Assembly: GCA_937976325.1 (NCBI GenBank)
Contig: CALJSD010000223.1
Coordinates: 1 to 41,022, forward strand
DNA: 41,022 bases
DNA from: an uncultured Carnobacterium sp.
GTDB lineage: Bacteria; Bacillota; Bacilli; Lactobacillales; Aerococcaceae
Direction: 5' to 3'
Both the position numbers and the translations under genes were made by a program. Below are positions 1-8,121 of the stretch, piece by piece. The stretch's first letter is position 1, and each line of letters starts with the position of its first letter. The notes under the pieces were generated by a model. That model made no database searches. It was given only the letters and a program-made list of their open reading frames with translations, and was not told the origin of the DNA.

Positions 1-2
1 CA

Positions 3-446
3 AGTATGCTGTTAACGGTGTATGGGTCAGAAGGACTTGGCGCACCATTTTCACCAGCTGGTAAGACGATTGCAGGTAAGACAGGGACAACCGAAGCTAT
101 CAATAATGACAATGGTTCTCGTGACCAATGGATGATCGGATATACTCCAGACGTTGTTGTCGCAACTTGGATGGGATATGACCAATCTGGAAACTACTCT
201 CTATCAGCGTCTAGCCGAGAAGGGGTAGGGCCACTCTTTAAACTAGAGATGGAAGGATTGCTTCAATTTACCGCGAATACACCATTTAATGTGGAAGCCG
301 TGAAGACGAAACAAAATAACCAAAATAACAATTCGAATAACGGTGTCGATCAATTTATCAAAGACGCTCAAAAAGCGGGCGAACAAGTTTGGAATCAAAT
401 CCAAGAATGGGGTAAAAACCTCTGGGATAAATTCAGAAATCGATAA
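3..446 (+). CDS. Class A penicillin-binding protein, C-terminal part (5' end outside window)
   Basis: This is the end of a bifunctional peptidoglycan glycosyltransferase/transpeptidase, which builds and cross-links the cell wall at the outer face of the membrane. The reading frame is open to the left edge, so the transglycosylase domain and the catalytic serine lie outside the window. What is visible is the third transpeptidase motif KTGT (bases 78-89) in the context AGKTGTTEA, followed by a typical block (DQWMIGYTP, ATWMGYD). The last ~50 residues are an Asn/Gln-rich linker and an amphipathic helix ending WGKNLWDKFRNR. Class A PBPs of the PBP1A/PBP2A type usually end in such low-complexity tails. 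The exact PBP number cannot be decided from this fragment. Confidence 0.9.
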   Translation, partial: SMLLTVYGSEGLGAPFSPAGKTIAGKTGTTEAINNDNGSRDQWMIGYTPDVVVATWMGYDQSGNYSLSASSREGVGPLFKLEMEGLLQFTANTPFNVEAVKTKQNNQNNNSNNGVDQFIKDAQKAGEQVWNQIQEWGKNLWDKFRNR

Positions 447-488
447 TGCGAACGTACGTACGTATTAATAGTTTAGCCATGTAAAATA

Positions 489-497
489 TGGTATAAT
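489..497 (+). promoter_or_regulatory. Extended -10 promoter of yheA
   Basis: TGG-TATAAT is an extended -10 element 28 bases before the yheA start. No good -35 is visible, which is common with extended -10 promoters. The 11-mer TATGGTATAAT that contains it recurs upstream of ecsA and priA. Confidence 0.65.
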
Positions 498-524
498 AAA
501 AGAGTATTTTAAGGAGGAAGAAAC

Positions 525-869
525 ATGAGTAATATTTATGATACAGCCAATCAATTAGAACGCGACTTACGCGAATTACAAGAATTCAAAACAGTAAAGG
601 AAAGCTTCGAAGCGATTTATGCTGACGAAACAGCAAAAGCGTTATTCGATGAATTCCGTACAGTGAATATCGAGTTACAACAAAAACAATTCTCAGGACA
701 AGAAATCACTGAAGAAGATATTCAAAAAGCACAAGAATTAGGACAAAAAGTGTCTGAAAATGAGCATATTAAAGCGTTAATGGAAGCTGAGCAACGTTTG
801 AATACGATTATGCAAGACATCAACCGTATCATCACAAATCCATTACAAGAGCTTTATAGCGCAAAATAA
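525..869 (+). CDS. yheA: YheA/YlbF-family protein (UPF0342)
   Basis: This is a 114-residue, almost entirely helical and charged cytoplasmic protein. Its sequence follows Bacillus YheA closely: N-terminal YDTANQLERDLRE, central LQQKQFSGQEITEED, and C-terminal MEAEQRLNTIMQDINRIITNPLQELY. It belongs to the YlbF/YmcA superfamily, whose better-known members (YlbF, YmcA, YaaT) form a complex affecting RNase Y-dependent RNA maturation. The role of YheA itself is not established. AAGGAGG lies 8 bases before the ATG, and the gene has its own extended -10 promoter. It lies directly upstream of yhaO-yhaN-yhaM, separated by a hairpin; its gene context therefore links it to nucleic-acid processing, which is inference. 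Confidence 0.88.
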   Translation: MSNIYDTANQLERDLRELQEFKTVKESFEAIYADETAKALFDEFRTVNIELQQKQFSGQEITEEDIQKAQELGQKVSENEHIKALMEAEQRLNTIMQDINRIITNPLQELYSAK

Positions 870-902
870 TCAATTTTAAACGGTTTTATTAAGAATCGAT
901 CC

Positions 903-957
903 AAAGCATATTTTCTTTGAACGCACAACAGACGGTTCAGGAAAATATGCTTTTTTT
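903..957 (+). terminator. Hairpin between yheA and yhaO (terminator or attenuator)
   Basis: Arms 903-915 and 941-953 are perfectly complementary over 13 bp, and the hairpin ends in a run of seven T. The 25-base loop contains a further imperfect pair (TGAACG with CGGTTCA). I see no promoter in the 22 bases between this hairpin and yhaO, so the downstream genes would depend on read-through. Confidence 0.8.
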
Positions 958-979
958 GAAGAAAAGAAAGGAGCAACGT

Positions 980-2149
980 ATGGTGAAATTCATCCACGCA
1001 GCCGACGTCCATCTAGGGATAACGTATGCAGGTGTCGGGAAGAACCATAAAGATATCGCAAGAGAGCTAAAGCAGGCGGCGTTTGATGCTTTTGAAAGAG
1101 TCATTGATGTGGCGATTGAAGAAGAAGTCGATGCGCTTGTGTTGGCTGGGGACTTACTGGATAGTTCACGCACCTTCGTCAAAGAAAAATTGTTCTTGCA
1201 GAGTCAGTTGAATCGACTGGCGCCATTTGGAATTCCTGTCGTTGTAGCGCTTGGGAATCATGATGCGGGCACTTCATACGTTTCTGGGGAGCATATTTAT
1301 ACTTTTGGTAGTGCCGTTGAAACGATTGAAGTAGAGACGAAAAACGGGGAACGTGTGGCTTTTAGCGGGTTTAGTTATGAGGTTCCTGTTGTAGCTACGC
1401 GGAAAGTTAAAGAGTATCCGGTTAAGAGTGCCAACTGCGATATTCATATTGGAGTATTGCATGGAGAACTGACGACTGCACAAGGTCGTTATGCGCCATT
1501 TTCGATTCCTGAACTAAGAGAAAAAGGCTATGACTATTGGGCGCTTGGACATATTCATACTTGCCAAGAAGTGTCTAGCCAGCCATGTGCGTGGTATAGT
1601 GGTACGACGCAAGGAGCGGACCGTAAAGAGAGTGGGCCAAAGGGAGCTTTGCTAGTAGAGATTTTGCCAGGGAATGCTCCAAAGGTTCACTTTGTTGAAA
1701 CGAGTACGATGGATTGGACGGAAGTAGAACTAGCTATCAGCGAAACCGCTCGTTTAGAAACTTTACCGTATCTCATCGTAGAGACGTTGCCGAGTCCTGC
1801 TAAACGTAGTCTTGTGACGTTGCATTTACAAACGCAGGAATCACTATATTCAAGAGAAGATTTAAAACAACTCACAGAAGTGGTGAATGGACTCTTAGAA
1901 GAAAACCATAGCCTTGTAACAGTGATGAGTATTCGCGAACAAGTCACAAAATCGCTTCGTGGCGCTTCTGGTATTTCGCTTGAAGGAGATGTAGATGCAT
2001 CACTCTTTTCTGAAATGGAAATTGCAAAAAGCGGATTCTCGAATCAGTTAATGAGCGAATTCCTTCAAAAGGAAGATGTTCAGCAAGAGATTCATGAACG
2101 TGCGATGCGCCTACTAGAAGCTCGCTTTTCGGGAAGGGAGGAAGGCTAA
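980..2149 (+). CDS. yhaO: YhaO, Mre11/SbcD-like DNA repair metallophosphoesterase
   Basis: This is a 389-residue protein of the SbcD/Mre11 nuclease family. The five phosphoesterase motifs are visible: HAADVHLG near the start, AGDLLDSS, LGNHD, VLHGE and LGHIHT; together they bind two metal ions. The C-terminal third corresponds to the capping and partner-binding region of the family. The ATG at 980 was chosen because AAAGGAG lies just before it and the protein begins MVKFIHAADVHLG like its relatives. A longer reading from a TTG at 917 would overlap the hairpin at 903-957 and is unlikely. The stop overlaps the yhaN start (TAATG), which suggests translational coupling. The likely role is as nuclease partner of YhaN; the substrate is unknown. 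Confidence 0.9.
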   Translation: MVKFIHAADVHLGITYAGVGKNHKDIARELKQAAFDAFERVIDVAIEEEVDALVLAGDLLDSSRTFVKEKLFLQSQLNRLAPFGIPVVVALGNHDAGTSYVSGEHIYTFGSAVETIEVETKNGERVAFSGFSYEVPVVATRKVKEYPVKSANCDIHIGVLHGELTTAQGRYAPFSIPELREKGYDYWALGHIHTCQEVSSQPCAWYSGTTQGADRKESGPKGALLVEILPGNAPKVHFVETSTMDWTEVELAISETARLETLPYLIVETLPSPAKRSLVTLHLQTQESLYSREDLKQLTEVVNGLLEENHSLVTVMSIREQVTKSLRGASGISLEGDVDASLFSEMEIAKSGFSNQLMSEFLQKEDVQQEIHERAMRLLEARFSGREEG

Positions 2150-4593
2150 TGTATATTTCAAAAATCGAAATCGATCATTTTGGGAAATGGGAACATGAGA
2201 CCTTTACTTTCCATCCGAATTTGCAAGTCGTGCAAGGCCTGAACGAATCTGGGAAGACGACGCTTCGACGTTTTATCGAGCAAATGCTATTTGATTTTAA
2301 ACAAAAGAAAAATGGCGTTTATCCATATCAGCCGCTCCATACGAATACGCGTGGTGGACGGATGTGGATCGAAGATGAAGGGCTTGGACCTCTAATCATC
2401 GAGCGTAGCGCTGTGGGTTCGCAGAGGAAAATCGTTCTAAAGAGTGCAGAAACCGGACAAGAGTTGCCAGAAGCGATGTTGGACCGAGTTCTTCATGAAT
2501 TGACGATGAATGAGTACCATTCACTCTTTGGATTCAATGAAGAGGAATTGCAAAATAATGCGTTTGGTAGCGAAGAGGAAATCCATCGCTTCTTGTATAG
2601 CTTGAGTGTCATGGGACATAAGGGTGCCTACGAGGAGAGTCAGAAGTTACTTGCTGAGGCGGATAAGTTGTTTCGTCCGCAAGCTAAAAAACTGGAACTC
2701 AACGAGCGAATGGATCGACTCGAAGGCTTAACGAATCAATTGGCGCAAACTAAAGGCGAGAACGTACTTTATGAAAGTTACCTCAGTTTTATTAAAGAGC
2801 TTCAAGTAGAAGAAGCAGAATTATCTACCAAATTGCAAGAGACAGAATCTAGACTAGATGTCTTAGAGAAAAAGCTCGCTCATTTTGATGCCTTAGAAGA
2901 ATCCCGCGCTATGGAAGGACTACATGAGTTCCCAAAAGAGTACGACCATAGTAAGGCTGTGGAAGCGAGTAATACTTTACGTTCCTTTGAAAAAGAACTC
3001 GAACGTACAAAAATCGAGTTAGAACAGGCAAAAGCGGAAGCAGAAGCACTTGGAGAACTGGCAGAGGATTCGACGCTTGAAGCACTTTACGCGAAAGCTC
3101 AAGGTGCAGCAGCGGTAGAAGAGCGTGCCTTTGAATTGGAACGGGAGTTGAAGACGCATCCGGGGAATATTGGTGTTCAAAGTGAGGATGCAAAACCATT
3201 TACAGAGGCGGAATTAGCCGAATTCGATACTCTTCAAGGCGAAAAAGAACATGCAGGTCAATTTCAAACAGGAGTCCTTATTGGGCTAGTCGGAATCATT
3301 GCCATTATCGTAGTTGGATTTTTAACAAACCAAGTAGTGCTAGGTGTTGGGATTGCTGCAGTTTTAGGAATTGGCGGGGGAATCTTCTTACAAAAAACAG
3401 GAAAGTTACAATCTCCAAAAAATAGCGCAGTAGACGAACGTGTTCAACAGCTCCTTTCAGGGAAAGGAATTGAAGTAACTCTAGACGAAACAAGACGTTT
3501 TGTGCGAAGAAATGAAGGACGAAGCGTCAATGATTTCTTACAAAAGAAGGCGCAGTTCGTTCAACTAGAACAAAGACTAGAAGCTTTTAAAGAAGAGAGC
3601 AAAGACTTCTGGGACAAAGAACAAATCACCCCTCCTGCTACGGTGGAACAACAGCTACGCATTATCCGTGAGACATGGATGACTTCTCAAAAACGAGTGG
3701 CAAAATTAGAACAACTTCAAGAAAGTATCTTAAAGAAAGAACGCCATTTAGCGCAATTGGAACAAGATACAACAGAGGTGCGTGAAGAATTACAAGAAGC
3801 CATTTCACCACTAGGAATCACAACTGTAGAAGAGTTTAGAACGCAGTTACCAACACTGGACAATCGTGTAGCCTTAGCGCAAAAGAGAGCGTATATCGAA
3901 AAGCAAGTAGCCATCTATACGGATGAAGAAAAAGAAAGCTTGCAACGACAAACGCTTGAAGAGGAAATTCAAGATGAGTCCTTCACGAAGGCGCAGCTAG
4001 AAAGTAAACGCAAAGAAGTCCGTGACCAATTGGCAAGTACAAAAACGAAGGCAGAACTGCTGGAAGAAGATGACAATGCAGAAGCCCTTCAACTGGAAGC
4101 AGACTTTGAACGATTTGAAGTACAAGAGTCTATTAAGGATTGGGCGGCACAAGTGTATGCAGCCAAATGGATTTTGAAGCAACTTGAAGAAAAAGTTCCA
4201 ACGAGAGTGCCGTTGATTTTAGACGAGGCGAGTCGTATCTTTAGCCGACTCACGATGGGACAATATACGAAGATTCTCTTAACGGATACGCAGGCGAAGG
4301 TGCAGCAGGCAAATGGCCAATGGATGGAAGCTTTCTATCTTTCAAAAGGGGCCTTAGACCAACTGTATGTCGCGATTCGTTTTGCTTTTATTTTCCAATT
4401 AGCGAAGAAGATGAAAATTCCAGTGCTAATCGATGATGGATTCGTCAATTTTGATAGAGAACGCCTATCGATTATGTTAGAATTAATGGAAGAGCTATCA
4501 CGCGTAACACAAGTTTTTTACTTTACAACAGAAGTTCCGCTTCAGTTACCTAAAGAGAATGTACTGAAGTTAGGGGAAAGAGAAAGAAGGTAA
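2149..4593 (+). CDS. yhaN: YhaN, membrane-anchored Rad50/SbcC-like ATPase
   Basis: This is an 814-residue AAA/SMC-like ATPase. The N-terminal half-domain carries a Walker A motif (GLNESGKTT, around residues 31-39). Long coiled coils follow at roughly 170-340 and 430-650. The C-terminal half-domain has a signature-like LSKGALDQLYVAIR and a Walker B IPVLIDDGFVNFD. In the middle, about residues 374-418, two hydrophobic stretches separated by a very short turn form a probable membrane hairpin. There is not a single cysteine, so the CXXC zinc hook of Rad50/SbcC is absent. Bacillus YhaN is longer, about 960 residues. It is coupled to yhaO and followed after 3 bases by yhaM. The likely assembly is a membrane-tethered Mre11-Rad50-like complex (inference). 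Confidence 0.88.
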   Translation: MYISKIEIDHFGKWEHETFTFHPNLQVVQGLNESGKTTLRRFIEQMLFDFKQKKNGVYPYQPLHTNTRGGRMWIEDEGLGPLIIERSAVGSQRKIVLKSAETGQELPEAMLDRVLHELTMNEYHSLFGFNEEELQNNAFGSEEEIHRFLYSLSVMGHKGAYEESQKLLAEADKLFRPQAKKLELNERMDRLEGLTNQLAQTKGENVLYESYLSFIKELQVEEAELSTKLQETESRLDVLEKKLAHFDALEESRAMEGLHEFPKEYDHSKAVEASNTLRSFEKELERTKIELEQAKAEAEALGELAEDSTLEALYAKAQGAAAVEERAFELERELKTHPGNIGVQSEDAKPFTEAELAEFDTLQGEKEHAGQFQTGVLIGLVGIIAIIVVGFLTNQVVLGVGIAAVLGIGGGIFLQKTGKLQSPKNSAVDERVQQLLSGKGIEVTLDETRRFVRRNEGRSVNDFLQKKAQFVQLEQRLEAFKEESKDFWDKEQITPPATVEQQLRIIRETWMTSQKRVAKLEQLQESILKKERHLAQLEQDTTEVREELQEAISPLGITTVEEFRTQLPTLDNRVALAQKRAYIEKQVAIYTDEEKESLQRQTLEEEIQDESFTKAQLESKRKEVRDQLASTKTKAELLEEDDNAEALQLEADFERFEVQESIKDWAAQVYAAKWILKQLEEKVPTRVPLILDEASRIFSRLTMGQYTKILLTDTQAKVQQANGQWMEAFYLSKGALDQLYVAIRFAFIFQLAKKMKIPVLIDDGFVNFDRERLSIMLELMEELSRVTQVFYFTTEVPLQLPKENVLKLGERERR

Positions 4594-4596
4594 ATC

Positions 4597-5553
4597 ATGA
4601 CAAAAAAATTATATGAATACAATGTGGACGAGAGTTTCGAAATCTGCCTATTGATTAAATCTGCAGATGTACGTATGGCAAAAAATGGTAATCCGTTTAT
4701 CGCCTTCACATTCCAGGATCAATCAGGTCAAATGGACGGAAAATATTGGTCTGCGACTTCAGACGATATTGCAAAATACGTACCAGGGAAAGTAGTAGTT
4801 GTAAACGGAAAACGTGAAATGTACAATAATTCGCCACAAGTGAAAATTGTCAGCCTTCGACTAACTGACGCTTCAAAAGGTGAGCCAACATCTGCGAGTT
4901 ATTTCGTAGAACACGCTCCAATGACGAAGGAAGAAATGGAAGAAGAAGTGAACCAAATTATGTTCGATATCACAAATCCATATTTGCGTCGTATCGTCCA
5001 TAATATTTTGAAAAAATACCAAGAAGCCTTCTTCGAGTTCCCTGCAGCGAAACGTCACCACCATGCGTTTGTAGGTGGTTTAAGTTTCCATACTGTTTCG
5101 ATGCTACGCCTTGCTAAAGCCATCGCAACGCAATACACACAAATCAACCGTTCGTTATTATATTCGGGTGTGATTTTACATGATATTGGTAAAACGATGG
5201 AATTAACTGGCGCAATCGGCACTGAATACACATTGAAAGGGAACTTACTAGGGCACATTGTAATCATGGACGAAGAGATTACAAAAGCCTGTGAAGAACT
5301 CGATATCGATGAAAATCAAGAAGATGTGCTTTTATTGAAACATGTTGTGCTTGCTCACCACGGTAAGCTCGAATATGGTTCACCAGTCCGTCCGCAATTA
5401 TTAGAAGCGGAAGTATTGCACCATATCGACTTATTAGATGCGACGATTACAATGATGTCGAATGCACTTGATAAGACAGAACCTGGTGCATTCTCAGAGC
5501 GCGTATTTGGTTTAGATAACCGCTCGTTTTATAAACCAACCATTCAACAATAA
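4597..5553 (+). CDS. yhaM: YhaM, 3'-5' exoribonuclease
   Basis: This 318-residue protein is close in length to Bacillus YhaM (314). The N-terminal ~110 residues form an OB-fold RNA-binding domain (DQSGQMDGKYW, VVVVNGKREMYNN). The C-terminal HD phosphohydrolase domain shows RHHHAFVGGLSFHT around residue 154 and HDIGK with H195-D196, which supply metal ligands. YhaM-type enzymes remove nucleotides from RNA 3' ends and can also act on single-stranded DNA. The gene starts 3 bases after yhaN with AGAAGG just upstream, so it is the third cistron of the yhaO-yhaN-yhaM unit. No clear terminator follows it. Confidence 0.93.
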   Translation: MTKKLYEYNVDESFEICLLIKSADVRMAKNGNPFIAFTFQDQSGQMDGKYWSATSDDIAKYVPGKVVVVNGKREMYNNSPQVKIVSLRLTDASKGEPTSASYFVEHAPMTKEEMEEEVNQIMFDITNPYLRRIVHNILKKYQEAFFEFPAAKRHHHAFVGGLSFHTVSMLRLAKAIATQYTQINRSLLYSGVILHDIGKTMELTGAIGTEYTLKGNLLGHIVIMDEEITKACEELDIDENQEDVLLLKHVVLAHHGKLEYGSPVRPQLLEAEVLHHIDLLDATITMMSNALDKTEPGAFSERVFGLDNRSFYKPTIQQ

Positions 5554-5614
5554 ATCAATACGGTAAATGAATCCTTTTGGACTCTGTTTTAGCCATTGAT
5601 TGAGGAGGAAAACG

Positions 5615-6160
5615 ATGAATCCAATAGGAACGAAACCAATCCAGACAAAACGATTACTGCTCAGACCTTTTCAAGTAGAAGATGCACCAGCGATGTTTAA
5701 AAACTGGTCGAGTGATGAAGAGGTGACGCATTACTTAACGTGGCCTCCGCATGAATCTGTCGAGACAACGAAGAAAAGCCTTAAACGTTGGGTAGATGGC
5801 TACCAAAATCCGCTTCAATTCAAGTGGGCAATCGTATTTAACAATGAGGTTGTTGGTAGTATCGATGTTGTACATTTGGAAGAAAAGTTGGACGCTGTGG
5901 AGATTGGTTATGCCCTTAGTCGCAAATGCTGGGGAAAAGGAATTATGACAGAAGCGCTTATTGCAGTGAGTCGCTATCTCTTAGATGAAGCGGGTTGTAA
6001 TAGAGTGGCTGCCCGTCACGATGTGAATAATCAAGCTAGCGGAAAAGTGATGCAAAAAGCTGGTATGACTTATGAAGGTACACTGCGACAATATGGCAAA
6101 AATAATCAAGGTATCTGTGATATGGCATATTATTCCATCATTAAAGCAGATAGATTGTAG
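5615..6160 (+). CDS. GNAT family N-acetyltransferase (RimJ/RimL-like)
   Basis: This 181-residue acetyltransferase opens with TKRLLLRPFQVEDAPAMFKNW, the usual start of the RimJ/RimL subgroup. It has an acetyl-CoA pyrophosphate-binding loop in RKCWGKGIMTEAL and a C-terminal ASGKVMQKAGMTYEGTLRQYG block. Family members acetylate protein N-termini, amino groups of small molecules or antibiotics; the substrate cannot be read from sequence. TGAGGAGG lies 7 bases before the ATG at 5615, which I prefer to an in-frame TTG at 5600 without a ribosome site. The HIT gene follows after 14 bases, so the two are probably co-transcribed. Confidence 0.85.
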   Translation: MNPIGTKPIQTKRLLLRPFQVEDAPAMFKNWSSDEEVTHYLTWPPHESVETTKKSLKRWVDGYQNPLQFKWAIVFNNEVVGSIDVVHLEEKLDAVEIGYALSRKCWGKGIMTEALIAVSRYLLDEAGCNRVAARHDVNNQASGKVMQKAGMTYEGTLRQYGKNNQGICDMAYYSIIKADRL

Positions 6161-6174
6161 TAGGAGTTAAGTAG

Positions 6175-6621
6175 ATGTGTTTGATTTGTGAGCGGATTGA
6201 ATTAATTAAACAAGGAAAAAATCCGCATTTTGTAAAAGAACTTGAAACGGGTTATGTGGTGATAGGGGATGGACAGTATTTTAAAGGATACACATTGTTC
6301 CTAGCCAAGGAACACGTAACAGAATTGCATCAAATGGAGTATGAAATAAAAATAAAATTTCTAGAAGAAATGAGTATTGTTCAAGAAGCTGTGGCAAAAG
6401 CGTTTCAAGCTGAGAAGATGAATATCGAATTGTTAGGAAATGGTGATGCACATGTACATTGGCATCTATTTCCAAGAAAAGCAGGGGATATGAAAGGATA
6501 TGGCCATAATGGAAGAGGACCCGTCTGGTGGGTTCCTTGGGAAGAAATGTCATCCGAAGAATATCAACCAAAAGAGAGTGATTTGCTTCAATTAGTCAAT
6601 CGTTTAAAAGAGTATTTATAA
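6175..6621 (+). CDS. HIT family hydrolase
   Basis: This 148-residue histidine-triad protein carries HVHWHLFPR with His93, His95 and His97. That is the catalytic HxHxH motif of nucleotide hydrolases and transferases acting on nucleoside phosphoramidates or dinucleoside polyphosphates. Two early cysteines (MCLICERI) fit the zinc-site pattern of many HIT proteins. It is distinct from the Hit protein encoded at 13.05 kb. It has a TAGGAG ribosome site and follows the GNAT gene closely; a terminator follows. The actual substrate is unknown. Confidence 0.87.
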   Translation: MCLICERIELIKQGKNPHFVKELETGYVVIGDGQYFKGYTLFLAKEHVTELHQMEYEIKIKFLEEMSIVQEAVAKAFQAEKMNIELLGNGDAHVHWHLFPRKAGDMKGYGHNGRGPVWWVPWEEMSSEEYQPKESDLLQLVNRLKEYL

Positions 6622-6631
6622 ATAGGACAAG

Positions 6632-6661
6632 AAGACATCTACAAAAGTAGGTGTCTTTTTT
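6632..6661 (+). terminator. Rho-independent terminator after the HIT gene
   Basis: An 11-bp stem (6632-6642 with 6647-6657, one G-U pair) encloses an AAAA loop and is followed by a T run. Confidence 0.9.
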
Positions 6662-6676
6662 CGTGAGCAGATAATT

Positions 6677-6704
6677 TTGTGATTCTGAATTCGTGAGATA
6701 TACT
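6677..6704 (+). promoter_or_regulatory. Promoter of the rclA-like gene
   Basis: TTGTGA (6677-6682) and TATACT (6699-6704) are separated by 16 bases. The inverted repeat 6705-6733 begins directly after the -10, so it would cover the transcription start. Confidence 0.65.
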
Positions 6705-6733
6705 CTAATTGTAATTAAAAATATTACAGTTAG
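6705..6733 (+). promoter_or_regulatory. Inverted-repeat operator, candidate HypR-like site
   Basis: CTAATTGTAAT (6705-6715) and ATTACAGTTAG (6723-6733) match as an inverted repeat at 10 of 11 positions across a 7-base spacer. It lies between the -10 and the ribosome site of the reductase gene, a classic repressor position. The regulator encoded at 8122 is the obvious candidate ligand; this is inference. Confidence 0.55.
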
Positions 6734-6745
6734 AAAGGTGATTTT

Positions 6746-8113
6746 ATGACAACAACAGTAAAAAATATCATTATTGGTTTCGGTAAAGCCGGAAAAACAT
6801 TAGCAGGATACTTAGGAAGTATTGGAGAAGATACGATTTTAATCGAAAAATCAAAAGAAATGTACGGTGGAACATGTATTAATGTCGGCTGTATTCCTTC
6901 TAAAAAATTAGCGACAAAAGCACTTCGTAAACAATATTCAAACGAAGATGCTAGCAGCTACTATACAAAGAGCGTTCAAGAAAAGAAAGCATTGATTGCT
7001 GCTTTAAACACAGCAAACTACAACAAAGTAGATTCAGTTGAAAAAACACAAATTATCGACGGTACTGCACGTTTTGTGGATGATCATACAGTAGCTGTGG
7101 ATACTGCAAAAGGAGAAAAACTCTTCAAAGCAGATCGTATTTTTATTAATACTGGAGCAACTCCATTCGTACCACCAGTAGAAGGTTTAACAATCGGTGG
7201 AGCAATTCACACAAGCGAAACAATCATGAACTTAGAAGAATATCCAGAAAGTCTTGTCATTATCGGTAGTGGATTTATCGGATTAGAGTTCGCTGCCACT
7301 TACGCACAATTCGGTACAAAAGTAACGGTTATCGATGTAACTGAAGCATTCCTTCCTCGTGAAGACGAAGATGTAGCACAAGCTGTGAAAGAACAATTAG
7401 AAGCTTTAGGCGTTACTTTCAACTTAGGCGTTCAATTAAAAGCAGTTCATCAAGAAGGCGGTAAAGCAGTGGTAGAAGCTACTACAGGAGAAGGTGCACC
7501 AGTTGCCTTTACAGCAGATGCAGTCTTAGTTGCGACAGGTCGTCGTGCAAACGTACAAGGTCTTGATTTAGACAAAGCTGGCGTAGAATTAACAGAACGT
7601 GGCGCAATCAAAGTCAACGAATTCTTACAAACAAACGTGCCTCATATCTTCGCAATGGGCGATGTAAACGGCGGACCACAATTCACATTCGTATCATTAG
7701 ATGATTTCCGTATCGTGAAACGTTTCTTAGCAGGGGACACAACATACTCAACAAAACAACGTGCGAAATTCCCAACAGCAACATTCATTAACCCACCTTT
7801 AGCAAGCGTTGGTTTAAATGAAAAACAAGCCAAAGAAGCTGGTATTGAAGTCAAAGTTGCGAAACTTCCTGCAATGGCGATTCCAAAAGCTAAAATCTTA
7901 GGAAACCAAGTTGGATTCTACAAAGTATTAGTGGACGCTTCAACAAACCAAATCGTTGGTGCAACATTATTCGCTGAAGAAGCACATGAAGTGATTAACA
8001 TTATCGCAACTGCAATGAACGCGAACTTACCTTACACAGTTCTTCGCGATCAAATCTTCACTCACCCAACAATGGCAGAAGCTTTAAACGACGTATTCGG
8101 CTTAATTAAGTAG
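6746..8113 (+). CDS. rclA: RclA/MerA-type flavoprotein disulfide reductase
   Basis: This 455-residue FAD- and NAD(P)H-dependent pyridine nucleotide-disulfide oxidoreductase contains the FAD-binding IIIGFGKAGKTLA and the redox pair in GGTCINVGCIPSK (Cys44 and Cys49). It also has a second nucleotide-binding GSGFIGLEFA, and the C-terminal dimer-interface LRDQIFTHPTMAEALNDVF. It matches remembered E. coli RclA features along its whole length, including GFGKAGKTLA, FTFVSLDDFRIVK and the C-terminal block, better than dihydrolipoamide or glutathione reductases. RclA reduces Cu(II) and protects against reactive chlorine; MerA of Staphylococcus aureus has a similar protective role. It is followed after 8 bases by a Rrf2-family regulator gene. 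Confidence 0.88.
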   Translation: MTTTVKNIIIGFGKAGKTLAGYLGSIGEDTILIEKSKEMYGGTCINVGCIPSKKLATKALRKQYSNEDASSYYTKSVQEKKALIAALNTANYNKVDSVEKTQIIDGTARFVDDHTVAVDTAKGEKLFKADRIFINTGATPFVPPVEGLTIGGAIHTSETIMNLEEYPESLVIIGSGFIGLEFAATYAQFGTKVTVIDVTEAFLPREDEDVAQAVKEQLEALGVTFNLGVQLKAVHQEGGKAVVEATTGEGAPVAFTADAVLVATGRRANVQGLDLDKAGVELTERGAIKVNEFLQTNVPHIFAMGDVNGGPQFTFVSLDDFRIVKRFLAGDTTYSTKQRAKFPTATFINPPLASVGLNEKQAKEAGIEVKVAKLPAMAIPKAKILGNQVGFYKVLVDASTNQIVGATLFAEEAHEVINIIATAMNANLPYTVLRDQIFTHPTMAEALNDVFGLIK

Positions 8114-8121
8114 GGATTATT

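Noticed and set aside
917..979. Longer N-terminus for YhaO from a TTG at 917
   Set aside because: The extension overlaps the terminator-like hairpin, has no ribosome site and does not look like family members; the ATG at 980 has AAAGGAG and the family start.
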